A stretch of 64,000 nucleotides of DNA from Owenia fusiformis (taxonomy: Eukaryota > Annelida > Polychaeta > Sabellida > Oweniidae). Positions within the stretch are counted from its first letter, which is position 1, and every line of letters starts with the position of its first letter. The notes under the pieces were generated by a model that did no database searches, was not told where the DNA came from, and saw only the letters and a list, made by a program, of their open reading frames with translations. Of this stretch, positions 52,901 to 63,185 are shown one piece after another. The translations under genes and the position numbers were made by a program. The stretch covers positions 3,660,001 through 3,724,000 of the forward strand of contig CAIIXF020000006.1 of assembly GCA_903813345.2 (NCBI GenBank), read 5' to 3'.

Positions 52901-53189
52901 CGTTCATGAAGTTTATAAATAGACCTTAAACGGTTCTAAGTACGTCCAATCCGTTCATACACAGTTTAAGCCCGTTTCGAGAACTTGATGAGCACTAGAT
53001 TGGTGTGATAGTAGGGTAAAGTACTTTGCATCTTCGCATGATCAGTTTTCACTGCAGAGTGAACGAAGATCTAAACGAAGGTCGTTGTCCGTTCGTATTC
53101 TAAAATTGCTCTAATGAATGAAGTGCAAATAAAAATAAGAACTTACCATTGTGTCCATGATAAAAGACCAGTAAGAGCAAGAACCTCAT
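46815..53189 (-). CDS. secreted HEXXH metallopeptidase-like protein with two ShK domains
   Basis: Eight exons (53189-53147, 52058-51960, 51716-51534, 51445-51006, 50779-50602, 50464-50324, 49349-49245, 46930-46815) join with consistent phases into exactly 434 codons plus stop. Residues 1-14 are the start of a signal peptide. The catalytic-type domain spans roughly 60-325, with the zinc motif HEYVH at 207-211 and a downstream QEYWAEGVQS whose Glu (253) may be the third ligand. A poly-glycine linker (about 329-346) and a Pro/Thr stretch lead to two ShK modules (362-397 and 398-434), each with six cysteines. Predicted role: extracellular zinc protease targeted by ShK modules, a combination common in astacin-type animal proteases, though this core is not an obvious astacin and I cannot name its family. 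No lesions seen. Confidence 0.82.
47300..47590 (+). repeat. dispersed repeat, copy A (in peptidase intron 7)
   Basis: Shares 'aaaacaaaccccaacaatcccaaacc', 'acgtgaaaagaaacaatgtc' and 'cattacaatatatgttgaag' (listed as separate words) in order with 49,490-49,770 and, inverted, with 52,215-52,510. Confidence 0.7.
47608..48310. repeat. imperfect foldback repeat
   Basis: 'ttgctggaattacacc' at the left and 'ggtgtacagtaattccagcaa' at the right are inverted. In between, 'ggtgtaat' and 'acgttttacaaaagcg'-like words recur in both orientations. Probably a decayed MITE. Confidence 0.55.
48864..49032. mobile_element. 169-bp TA-flanked MITE
   Basis: Tips cagggtgagccaaaaaaggt and the inverse ttttttggttcactctg with TA at both sides. 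Inverted ends of about 35 bases. Typical small mariner-derived MITE. Confidence 0.78.
49245..49349 (-). CDS. peptidase exon 7: ShK domain 1
   Basis: Between tacattag and g|gtgagt, phase 1. It encodes CEDKNRYCGVWRNYC, then NNCKKSCNTC, the six-cysteine ShK spacing. Confidence 0.88.
49490..49770 (+). repeat. dispersed repeat, copy B
   Basis: Same ordered words as 47,300-47,590, in direct orientation. Confidence 0.7.
50324..50464 (-). CDS. peptidase exon 6: poly-glycine linker
   Basis: Between ttacttag and g|gtatgt, phase 1. It encodes a run of 14 glycines using mixed ggn codons, then TTRNPPRTVRPPPTAPPS. The mixed codons suggest selection for glycine and not simple slippage. Confidence 0.8.
50602..50779 (-). 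CDS. peptidase exon 5: C-terminal part of catalytic domain
   Basis: Between tttctag and a|gtaagt. It encodes AEGVQSYHNVNRHVARPDG and ends CDNTYIKRCTK. Phase 0 in, phase 1 out. Confidence 0.82.
51006..51445 (-). CDS. peptidase exon 4: zinc-binding core
   Basis: Between tttttag and tgg|gtaggg. It contains DINLHEYVHALH (the HEXXH motif) and ends STVQEYW. Phase 1 in, phase 0 out. Confidence 0.85.
51534..51716 (-). CDS. peptidase exon 3
   Basis: Between tttctag and a|gtaagt, phase 1 both ends. It encodes the N-terminal part of the catalytic region (GSTNVTMDYAGNRPG ... YTEAYGIPVV). Confidence 0.8.
51960..52058 (-). CDS. peptidase exon 2
   Basis: Between tattttag and g|gtattg, phase 1 both ends. 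It encodes VFSSAPPPMMDSDN... and a YYQLYGNGLPL end. Confidence 0.75.
52215..52510 (-). repeat. dispersed repeat, copy C (inverted)
   Basis: 'cttcaacatgtattgtaatgac' and 'gacattgtttcttttcaagtt' are the reverse complement of words in copies A and B. All three copies lie in the peptidase gene's introns. Confidence 0.68.
52558..53016. mobile_element. MITE-like element in peptidase intron 1
   Basis: 'ccctatcacaccaaactag' and 'ctagattggtgtgatagtaggg' form inverted ends. The interior is full of 'cgttc' and 'acgttcataaac'-type words in both orientations. No ORF. Confidence 0.7.
53147..53189 (-). CDS. peptidase exon 1: signal peptide
   Basis: ATG at 53,189 gives MRFLLLLVFYHGHN. Donor g|gtaagt. It ends in phase 1. 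Confidence 0.78.
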
Positions 53190-53221
53190 TTTGTCCACAG
53201 AAGCTCCAAACTGCAGAGCTA

Positions 53222-53228
53222 TTTTATA
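53222..53228 (-). promoter_or_regulatory. TATA box candidate of peptidase gene
   Basis: TATAAAA on the minus strand about 35 bases above the ATG. If used, the leader would be under 15 bases, so an upstream exon is also possible. Confidence 0.45.
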
Positions 53229-55823
53229 GTTTCATACATGTATGTGCACTTGTACAAGATTAGGCACCAATGAAATAGGAAATTGATAGGATATTTACTA
53301 TATGATAAACTTGGCACATTTATTGGTAATGAGACTCTAAAGATAATTTGATTGATTTTGATTTGAATTTCTATTAAGTTTGCATGGAGGGCTAATCTTC
53401 TTACAAGTAGGCCAAGTTGTAAAACTGGCGAATAGTCTTGTATTTAGTTCTTCTGACCCAGCATTTCAAACGCATGCACCTCACCTCCACCACAAGGGGA
53501 CGCGGATGGACATGGATGGAGGGAGCGGGGTGGGGGATCAAAAACTTAATGGAGGTTTTGTAATTTTTTAGATTTCAAAAATTCACGATTAACAATTTGA
53601 GTGTTAGCAAATATGGACGAGTATGTATACCTTTATAAAATTCAATGTACAGACGTTGTTTTGTAAGAATTAATGTCAGTGTATCAAACTGCGTGTATAT
53701 TATGGATATTATGCACGCAGGCAGTTTGGATACCGCACCGTGATATGGAAATGAAGATGAGAAGAAAGTAGTGAAAAGAACTTAAAACATACTTTTGCAA
53801 ATGGTTACGTGGATTTCAGGACGGAAGCACGAGTACTAGACGTTTATCAACAATAAACACATCGCCGTCTTTAGATGCAGTGTGTTCGACATCAAACACG
53901 ACATCACGGGTGTCAATCATGCGACATTTGTCAGAATAAGTCTACAGAAGAGCGATGCAACGTAAAACAGTTTTGTCTTACAAAGTTAATTACATTAGAT
54001 ACTATTATTATATACCCCATATGTATTCTAGATGCTAATTGGCTTATTCATGTTCACATGATATGAAATAGATGAACTAATTCAATGAAAGGTTCCAAAT
54101 CCCTGCTATCGGGGAAGATGAAATGTACTAATCAACAGTCATTAGTATGTTTTATCTTCCCTGATAGCTGAGATTATAGGAGTTGAAAGGCAAAATACCT
54201 TTAAATGCCAATAAGAACCTGTCAACATTAAATGTTGAAATGAAAAAACTATTTTGTTTTTGTTTAAAGAGTACATATGGGGTATATAATAAAACAAATA
54301 GTGACTGCCACTATTTGTATTCTATTTTATAATAAAACATGAACTTGTTTGTAATTAGCAAAAAGTCACATAATCACGTAAGTCGACACATTGATATTTT
54401 ATTTTAGATACTTATCATGTTTATAAATACATATTGATTACTATATACAAGTACATGATCTTCAAAGGTGAAGAGACAACAAATTAATTATACAGGCCAA
54501 CGAGTTTATTGGGTTACCTTAACCTATCAAGGGCTGAATAGGGTCTCAGAGAGGTTGGACTAAGTTCATATAGTGTATTCATAAACAAGCACAGTAAAAA
54601 AAGTTGGTCTCTTGGACTTCGTTTTTGATAATCTAAAAATGACATTCTGATACTCATAGCCTCTTTCTGTTTCACCTGACATCTCAGGCCTGAGAAGAGA
54701 TGAGGTGTCATGGTTTACCATGATGTAAAAATGACAGCATCTTTGGATAGCGCTTTTCAAAATGTCTTATATTTTACAAATTTTAATGTTGATACTAAGC
54801 AGACACGTGAACATATTCTCCATTGTCTTCCGCTACACTAAAACACTTCTTCCCTTGAATGGTTTCGGTATTTCGTAAATGAAAGGAGTAAAATCACATC
54901 AGGAAGCTCTCGAGAGCTTAGGAAATGTCCGCTTGTGTTAGTTGATTGTCCTCTGAAAATATTGTAATTACACAACTGGACAACAAGTAGTTTCAACTGC
55001 AAAACTGTGATTTTACCCCACAAAACACATCTTACCAAGATGAAGCTATCAACAACCTACGTAATGTTGTTATTTTGCCTTTTAAAGGTCATGTTACACG
55101 ATTGTCAAATGACGCAGTAAGAGTTGCAAGTCAATTGGCCGCGAAAAATCCCAAGAGTCCCACGAGGTCCAACGCAATGTTAAGTCTATGGAGGTCCCAA
55201 CTTGCCCCATTGGTGTATACCGGGCTTAAGTGATACTTGGGGCGAAAACTCATTAAAATATTACACAATTCACTAGCACCGCGGGCATACAAAAATACAG
55301 CCCAAATGATTCAATCACTGAACTGGTACACTCTTTGCAAAGTTAGATAAAATTAGCCTTAAATCATGCAATAATAGGCTCAATGTAATAGTGAACCACT
55401 CTTTTTGAGACCAGGGTTTTGATTTTATTTACAAAATCGTATTTAGCGGCAAACTGATAAACTCTCAATGCGCCATCTTAGTCTCGGGTGGTGACGTGAA
55501 AAGTTGTTCTGAAGCTAACATCAGTATTGTCCTGAAAACAGGCACTTGCTGACTTTATACCACGATATCATAACTTCGGAATGACCTTAGTAAAGTAATG
55601 TTGCATGCTCGAAATCGAGTAAAGCCTCTTTAAGACCACTTTAACAGATACAATCAGTGCACATGCGTTGAATAGTTTCCAACTTATTGAACAATCCATA
55701 CCTCCACATGTCCATCATTAGGCAATAAATCAAAATTGTCATGTTTTTTAACGTTTAGTCATGTGACTTCATTCTATAAAATAGCATTAATTCTTGGAAT
55801 ATCCCGAAATAAAGTTAATATTT
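53229..55823. other. no confident gene
   Basis: Contains a 19-bp perfect inverted repeat pair (see 54,007) and decayed low-complexity DNA. Minus-strand frames at 54,514-55,038 are broken and show no family. Confidence 0.4.
54007..54290. repeat. 284-bp segment with 19-bp perfect inverted ends
   Basis: attatataccccatatgta at 54,007-54,025 and its exact complement at 54,272-54,290. Likely a short MITE. Confidence 0.65.
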
Positions 55824-56191
55824 TTATATTCCAGGGCATTTAAGAATCAATTTTTCGTTTGGCGAGCATGTATGCGTCTCGTCTATGATCTGAAGTTTTG
55901 GACAGATGAAGATTGCAGGTGTTATTGCGTTGCACGACCTATCGCCAGTCTTAATAGTTTGACCTGCTTCACTTGTGATAGTGCTTTCTAAGGTACTCAA
56001 TGTACATCCCTTTGATCTACAAAGCCGAAACTGTTGACAAAATGTTCCTGCTTCCGACACACCCCACTGTTTGTTGCAGACTGGTTCATATGTAGATGTC
56101 TGGGTGTCTAAGTTAAGTATTGTGCAATCAGCATCGATCTTGTAGAAATACTTTGTTACTGGCTTGTTGTTGGAGTCAAGAGGCTGACAAC
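55824..56191 (-). CDS. terminal exon of an SRCR-like secreted or membrane protein (partial gene)
   Basis: A good acceptor (atgtgtttcag) precedes 56,191, and 122 codons run to a stop at 55,824. The sequence is cysteine-rich. VCNKQWGVSEAGTFCQQF matches the core of SRCR domains (VC...WG...A..VCRQL), followed by further paired cysteines, but the domain is diverged and incomplete. No earlier exon is visible between here and the LINEs that fill the DNA to the right, so the gene's 5' part either lies outside the window or has been lost. Function unknown; extracellular binding is the family expectation. Confidence 0.6.
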
Positions 56192-56394
56192 CTGAAACAC
56201 ATACAAATACACCATGACAAGGAAATACAAAATAATATGAAGCAAAACAATGAAATGCAATGCAATATAATACAAAGAGGTTGTTGCACGAGTCCTGTAT
56301 AAGAATATCCATTTTGATTAGCTTTGATAAATTCTGCAAAAGAAGAAAGGATACTCTCTAATAATGGAGTAAATGAGAGTATTACTGACTCTCC

Positions 56395-57121
56395 AATAAC
56401 CATGGTATTCCTTCAAAGGAAAGGTATCGATATGGTGAACTGAATTCAACAATGTTTTTCTCTTAAACCAATTATTGAAAATATTCTGTAAAGAAACACG
56501 GTCCTTTATGTAATGTTGACCGATTGGCAAACATTTGATTAAAAAATTATCTATATATATATTTTATATAACTGTTTTTGTTAACATTTTTTGTTTTTTA
56601 GTGCAATTGTTTTTTGTTCCTTGTATATGAATATTTCAAATTATAATGTTACCATCCAAAAGATGACCATTAAATTGACGATGTGTAAACTTTTCAGAAT
56701 GTTTTGATGACTGATTTAAGAGAAACGCGTGTTCAAAAAGTTCACCATATCGATACCACTCATTTATCAAATATCAAATGTTGAATGGGTATTACCGTTT
56801 GGAAGTAAGCACCTTCATAATTGCAGTATCAACTATTCACAGTTCATTCACTATACTGGTAATTTCACTTGTTTTGACGTAATCAATGGTCAACTACAGT
56901 CTTACAAGAAATATTGTAGCAATTTTATGAGGAAGAGTTCGTTATTGATTTTTTAAATGTTGATCAGCATTTCCCAAAATGATATATTAGTTGAGGGGGG
57001 AGAGAACAGACTTATTTGGCGCCCTTTATTGTTTTAATAAAGTGCCCATATCCCATTTTACCTAGTACAAAGGATATGTATTGATATGGTGAACTGAATT
57101 CAAGAATGTTTTTCTCTTAAA
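56395..57121 (-). repeat. scrambled LINE 3' remnants
   Basis: The segment 56,395-56,530 is a diverged copy of 57,065-57,165 ('gaattca..aatgtttttctcttaaa..caattattgaaaa.attctgtaaa'), and part of it recurs inverted at 56,710-56,760. These look like the tail of the minus-strand LINE and fragments of its relatives. Confidence 0.55.
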
Positions 57122-57379
57122 TCAATTATTGAAAACATTCTGTAAAAAACACGGTCCTTTAACTGTTTTCCTGCTTTCATTTGTTAAAGCCGACCAAATC
57201 GGGGAACTGTGAAGTAAGGCAGGTTCTATCATGGACTTATATATTGTTGAACCATATTCAATACGTTTCACATTACAATGCTTAGTGAGGGTCGATGCTG
57301 TGTAATTAATCATCTTACGTGCTTTCTCATGTAAGAATTTATTAATATGGAATGAATCTTTAAGGTTACTATGGAACAT
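57122..57379 (-). pseudogene. minus-strand LINE ORF2, C-terminal part after nested insertion
   Basis: MFHSNLKDSF... followed by YKSMIEPALLHSSPIW, the thumb region after LINE reverse transcriptase. It continues the frame of 60,171-62,625 exactly once the nested LINE and one 7-bp target copy are removed. Stops follow at 57,122. Confidence 0.82.
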
Positions 57380-57411
57380 ATATCAAACTGATTCAAACTG
57401 AAAAACAGCGC

Positions 57412-57607
57412 ACCAAATGTCTACATTCACGAGGACCTGTCAAAACATGTACGAGAAATCCGTAAAAAGCTGCTACCAACACTAAAGAAGGCCAAAGAGG
57501 AAAACAAAAAGGCCACATTTAACTACGACAAACTAGTGATAGATGGCGAATATTTTGCATATGATGAAAAGAAATCGGAAGTTATCAAGTTGAATAAAAA
57601 CAGATAG
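57412..57607 (+). pseudogene. LINE ORF1 C-terminal fragment
   Basis: It reads VYIHEDLSKHVREIRKKLLP ... YDKLVIDGEYFAYDEKKSEV and then stop, resembling the C-terminal domain of L1/Tx1-type ORF1 proteins. The N-terminal part is lost by 5' truncation. Confidence 0.7.
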
Positions 57608-57646
57608 GGACATGGCCAAGGCCCGAAACAAACAAACCAAACAATA

Positions 57647-58714
57647 TTGACTATATTACAATGGAATGCACATGGTCTATCACAACATACAAATAAAGGG
57701 GAACTACTTGAACGTTTCAAATCATATGACATTATAAATATCTGTGAAACTTGGGCAAAAACGAATCATGATTTTGACGATTTACTTGATACGCATAAAT
57801 GCTTTGGTCTTAGCAGACCTAAAACTAAATCAAGAGGCAGATACCATGGAGGGATATGTGTATTCGTTCGTAAATCACTATTAGATGGGATCAAACATGT
57901 ATGTCATAACCTAAAAGAATCTATAGCCTTTAAACTAAGTAAACATTACTTCGGATTAGATAAAGATATTGGATTATTGTGCATATATGTAGCTCCAGAA
58001 AGATCTTCACTTTATAACCATGAAGAGGACGGAATATCTCTATTGGAAACAAAAATCATCCATTTGTTGGAGAAAGTGCCAGAATGTGACATATTATTAA
58101 GCGGTGATACAAACTGTAGAACTGCACAATTGCGAGACTATATCACATCAGACACAGCAGAGAATATCCCTTTTCCTGAACTATATAACCTTGACAACTT
58201 TCAAAAACCAAGAGCAAACCGTGACACAGTAGATAACCAGTATGGCAGATCTCTTATTGATATATGTAAAACATTTGGCATTCACATCGTAAATGGAAGA
58301 ACAAAGGGTGACCCAGAAGGAGAATTCACATGTACATCAAATGATGGACTCAGCCAAGTAGATCTCACATTAGCACCAGATTCATTATTTGATAAAATTG
58401 AAAATTTTTCTGTACTAACAATTGACGAATCTGACCATTACCCAACACTCCTGCAGTTCAACATTAATATCATCCATGAACAGCAACAAGACATTAACCG
58501 AAACCCGCAAATAATAAAAACCGATTCCTATAAATGGAAACATGATAAAGAACCAACATTTCAGAGAACCATGTGTGATGATGAAACAAAAGCTCTCCTG
58601 CAGAACTTTTCACGTCTGATAAATGATGGCAACATCAATGAAAGTATAAATGTCCTGAACAATATATACACAAGAGCAGGTGCAAGCATGAATGCTGTGT
58701 TAAATGCGAGATAA
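57647..58714 (+). pseudogene. LINE ORF2 endonuclease part
   Basis: 355 codons of an exonuclease-endonuclease-phosphatase domain: QWNAHGL (Asn), NICETWAK (Glu), LLSGDTNCR (Asp/Asn) and DESDHYP (Asp-His) are the catalytic blocks. The frame is cut at 58,714, where reverse-transcriptase motifs 0 to 4 should begin. Confidence 0.85.
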
Positions 58715-58719
58715 ATGTA

Positions 58720-60104
58720 AATATAGAGCAAGATATCCATACTATTAAACATGTAAAAGGAATTACAAATTTTTTTCCATGTACAAAGGGTATATTTCAA
58801 GGAGATTCACTCAGCCCAACGTGGTTCATTATGTATGTAAACTCATTTTTTAACATGCTGAGGGAACAAAACTGCCAAGGAATCCATATTGTAGAAGGTT
58901 CCCCTAATATAATGGCATTGTGTTATGTGGATGACTTAAATTGTATAGGTAACACTGTACCAAATGTGCAAAAACAACTTGATACCTTAGGTAGCTTTTC
59001 ACGTAAATGGGGAATGAAAGTAAATTTATCCAAAACAAATGTGATGGTGTTCAGGAATGGTGGTCCCCTCAGGCAAAATGAAAAATTTTATTTTGAAGGA
59101 GCAGAGATAGAACAAATATCATATTATAAATATCTAGGTATACTATTTTCCACAAGACTCTCCTGGTCTCCAGCTAAAAGTCAGCTTGCTTCACAAGCAA
59201 AGAAATCTATTATTTTACTCAAACAACTTAACCAAAAGTGTGGAAGAATACCACTTAAACTTATGTTCTCTCTGTTTGATGCCATGGTAACACCCATCTT
59301 GTGCTATGGTTCAGAGATGTGGGGATATGAATGGTGTAATGTAATTGAATGTACACAAGCTCAATTTTGTAAATATTATATAGGTGTGGGACCACAATCA
59401 AATGATGCAGCAGCATTAGGCGAATGTGGCAGACTTCCACTTTGTACCACTTATATGCTTAAAACCATAAAATACTGGATAAAATTAACAGAAATGCCTA
59501 ATCATAGACATCCTAAATCATGCTATACAATGCTTTATCAACTAGATCAATCGGGAAAAACAACTTGGGCATCAAAAATCAAATATTTGCTTTTTTCACT
59601 GGGATTTGGACATGCATGGTTTGAGCAAAGTGTAGGGAACCAATTATATTTTATTTTTATATTTAAGCAAAGACTTCAGGATATGTACAGCCAAGCTTGG
59701 CTAGGGAAACTCAGGGAAAGCCCCAAATTATATACATATATGCAATTTAAAAATATTTTAGAGCCTGAATTTTATTTATTATGTAATTTAGAATATAGAT
59801 GTATTAAAGCTCTAGCAAAATTTAGAGTTTCGAACCACTGTTTTGAAATTGAAACGGGAAGACACCGTAATATTGTAAGAGACAATAGAATGTGTAAATA
59901 GTGTACCATAATAATAGAGGATGAGTACCATGTAATGTGTAAGTGTCCTAGATACCATAATATTAGATTAAGTCTTGACATTACCTTTGTAGAAAACTAT
60001 AGCACAGATCAATTCATCCAATTGATGAAAACAAAAAATGCTATCCTCCTAAAGAAGTTATCACTATTAATTATTGAAGCAACCAATATTAAACTATTGT
60101 AAAC
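58720..60104 (+). pseudogene. LINE ORF2 C-terminal reverse transcriptase part
   Basis: The frame reads FPCTKGIFQGDSLSP (motif 4-like) and CYVDDLN (catalytic YVDD), then the thumb (YYKYLGILFS, LCYGSEMW), with a premature stop at 59,899. Past the stop it continues DEYHVMCKCPRYHNIRL, a C-terminal cysteine motif, to 60,104. Not functional. Confidence 0.85.
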
Positions 60105-60132
60105 ATACTATGTACACAATGGGCCAGAGGCC

Positions 60133-62625
60133 TTATATGAAATAAAATCTTATTATTATTAAAATATATCCAAGGTATTTATATTCCCTGACTTCACTTA
60201 GTTTTAAGTCGCCTAGTTTCCATACCCTGTCAGTGTCAACCCTTTTCCCTATAATCATGACTTTTGACTTCTTACTGCTAAATTTAAATCCCCATTTTAT
60301 GCCAAAATTATTAACTTTACATAACAACTCTTTTAATCCATTCTCATCTTTTGCTAAAAGAACAATGTCATCTGCGAATAATAATGTGGGGATGTGGGAC
60401 CCTTCAAATGGAATGCCAAGACCTGTGGACATTAAAGATTCTTCCAAATCAGACATAACTACTGAAAATAGTGTAGGTGAGAGAATACACCCTTGTTTAA
60501 CACCTGTGTTAGAATCAAACTGATCAGTAGAAATATTACCAAACAGGACACTGCTATGGACATTGGAGTAAAGGTGTTTTAACGTTCTCCAAAGTTTACC
60601 CTGGATTCCTCGTTCCCAAAGCTTTATGAAGAGCATATCCCTGTCTAGTACATCAAAGGCCTTCGAGATATCAATAAATGACAAATACGTTTTCAACCTA
60701 TTTGTTTTTCTCATACTACATAATCCTTTCAATGTGAATATGTGGTTTTCTAAGCGCTTACCCTTTTGAAAGGCACCTTGTAAGTGTCCAAGAAGGTTAT
60801 GACTTTGAAAATAAGACATAATTTTAGATTCTAAGATGCTGGAAAATACTTTGTATACATTTGATGTAATGGTTATTCCTCGATAGTTATCAAGAATTTC
60901 ACGGTCATTATCTTTATGAAGGGGTTTGAGAATACCATATTTCCATTCATCAGGAATTGTTTCATGTATTTTTATCAGTCTAAAGAGGTCAAAAAGGGGC
61001 TTGATGAGAAAATCTTTAGCCTGCTTAAAAAACTCATTGGGGATTTGGTCAATACCTGAAGCTTTGCCATTATTGAGACCAGAAATTATATTTCTAATAT
61101 CATCCATCTCAAATATCATATCTGTTAGAGCATCCCCTGAAATATCATTAGCTGCTTCTAATAGTCTTACCTTTTCAGCCAGGCCATTAATTTGAAACTT
61201 CGGATTTTTACTTTTCATTCCTAGATTTTTCCAACACTCCAAAATGGTGGCTTGAACCTTTTTAGGGTCAGTGATCAGAATTTCAGGACTATTTGGGTCT
61301 TTAATTTGTATAGGATAGTTGCTTTTCTTGTTAAATTTAGTAAGTGTTTTCCAGAAGCCTTTTGAAGATTTAGACTTACATTTTGCATTTAGTGTGATAA
61401 CTTTAATATGGTTAGCTACATGGTTGTCTTGAATCTTTTTACGTACTTGCCGTTTTAAATCAATATAGTTTTCCCAGAGCTCTTGAAGAACATTTGGGTC
61501 AGAGGACTTCGATTTGGACCAATATCTATGGAACTTATTGGCTTCTTTTCTATTCTTAATCAGTTGCTTAATGTCATTGTCCCAAAAGCTTCTGCAGTTT
61601 GCATTAACAGTTTTCATCCCCACCGATTCATTTCCCGCCTTAATTACCCTTTCTTTCCAAGAGACCCACATACTTTCAACCTCATTAAACTGAACCCCAT
61701 CCCAATCAGAGAATTCTTTCTTTATACAGCTTCTGAAACAGGACCAATCAGTAGAGTCATCAATAGCCCACTTACTATAAGCAGGAGATTTCGACTTTTG
61801 GACTGGTTCCTTCATAGTTTGTTTATCAGACGATATGTTGATACACAAAACATTATGATCACTCCCAATTGAGTAATCTTTATTCTCATCGACCAACATC
61901 TGGTCAAACATAGACAGGAATTTATCATTGGCTAATGCATAATCTAATGTTGAAGACAGGTTATTTCGGGACCAGGTAATCCTACCTTGGCACTGAGGCA
62001 AGTTATTCAACACTGTGCATCCTAATCCGTCACAAAAATCATCCAATAGATCACCGTTAGGACTTTTGACACCCTGGTTCCTAAAAGCCTTGATTTTCCC
62101 ATTAAAATCACCCAGGATCAAATAAGTATCATTAGACTTAAGGTTTGAAACATTAAAATTTAACTCATCAAACATTTCACTGGCAAGGGGCATATCTATC
62201 CCATCACAGGGGAAATAAGCAACACATACATACATTGAGATACGTTTCTTTTTAAGGCGTATCCAATACCTTTCAAAATTATCAACCTTGGAATTAAAAA
62301 CATTATCATTAGAGATTGCAATATCATTCTTCAGAAAGAAACCTATTCCCCCACCCATCTTACCTTTCCTGTTTTTACCATACCATGAATAATCGGAACT
62401 GGAAATAGTAAGTGGGTAAGTGGACTCATTTAAAAATGATTCAGATATTGCAAATAGATCAAATTTGTTATCTTCGAGCATTGTTTTCAACTCAATTTGC
62501 TTAGCGAGACCAAGTCTTTGTACGTTATTGAACCCTATTTTGAGTGACAGATTAAAATGTTTCATTTGTTTACCACGCATATGAGTCCTTTTACTTTGAT
62601 TATTAAATGTTCTGTGATGATGCAT
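60133..62625 (-). pseudogene. LINE ORF2: endonuclease and reverse transcriptase, interrupted
   Basis: An 830-codon open frame, the last dozen codons being foreign (nested LINE tail). Endonuclease blocks are FNNVQRL, FAISESFL, LILGDFNGK and GSDHNVL (residues about 30-270). Reverse-transcriptase motifs are NNGKASGIDQIPNEFFK, FIDISKAFD, GVKQGCILSP and catalytic FADDIVLL (near residue 749), then EYKYLGY. The rest of the thumb lies at 57,377-57,122. Apart from the insertion the frame is clean, so this copy was young when hit. Confidence 0.9.
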
Positions 62626-62655
62626 AGGGGGTAAGGCCAGACCATGACCTAAGAC

Positions 62656-63021
62656 CTATTTGCCTCCATTGGAGGAAGAAGGGCACCTGGATTCCTTGTG
62701 TCCAAGCTGGTTACAGCCGTAACATCGGACAGATGAGGGGTGCCAGCAAGTACTGGCCAAGTGAGAAGATTCGCCACATTTAAAGCAGGTAGGGTTTGAG
62801 TCATTGGTATTGGCATGATAATTGTCCCTATGGCGATGACTTGGGATGGACTTTTGTGGTCTGCTGCTCCTGGTGCTTTTTGTTGGGACAGTTTGCCATT
62901 CCCCATCGTCCTGGGGTGTAGGGGGATTATGGGCATCAGTGTTAACTCTAGGGGACTGACGGCGGTGTTGGTATGGTTTAGTGATGTCTTGCTGATGACT
63001 GGCTTTAACTGAAAGTTTCAT
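62656..63021 (-). pseudogene. LINE ORF1, C-terminal half with two CCHC knuckles
   Basis: Zinc knuckles CFKCGESSHLASTC and CYGCNQLGHKESRC close the protein. In the same frame upstream (about 63,022-63,260) lie SELCQKDPSLTFIN and DARGLHLSKAGSNSLARN, the C-terminal Asp-x-x-His block of an SGNH-like domain. Confidence 0.82.
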
Positions 63022-63185
63022 GTTTCTAGCGAGACTATTTGAGCCAGCTTTAGATAGGTGGAGACCCCTAGCGTCAAGGAATCCATTGTTGATTGTGTTG
63101 TTTTTTCTAAATGATTCATCATTATTGATGAATGTGAGGGAGGGATCCTTCTGGCACAGTTCACTTAGCTCAGCATTTACCCCCT

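Larger units (their letters stand above)
57385..60163 (+). mobile_element. LINE copy nested in another LINE, internally deleted
   Basis: Flanked by the 7-bp duplication atatatc (57,378-57,384 and 60,164-60,170). It starts inside ORF1 (5' truncated), contains the endonuclease and the C-terminal half of the reverse transcriptase, and ends in an AATAAAATC(TTA)n tail. The central reverse transcriptase is missing at about 58,711. Confidence 0.88.

Noticed and set aside
54514-55038. Minus-strand ORFs suggesting a further gene near 54.5-55.0 kb
   Set aside because: Frames are broken, lack splice sites and match no family I recognise. Most likely old repeat sequence.
55824-56191. The cysteine-rich exon as a further ShK domain
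   Set aside because: Cysteine spacing and the VCNKQWGVSEAGTFCQQF block fit SRCR better than the six-cysteine ShK pattern.
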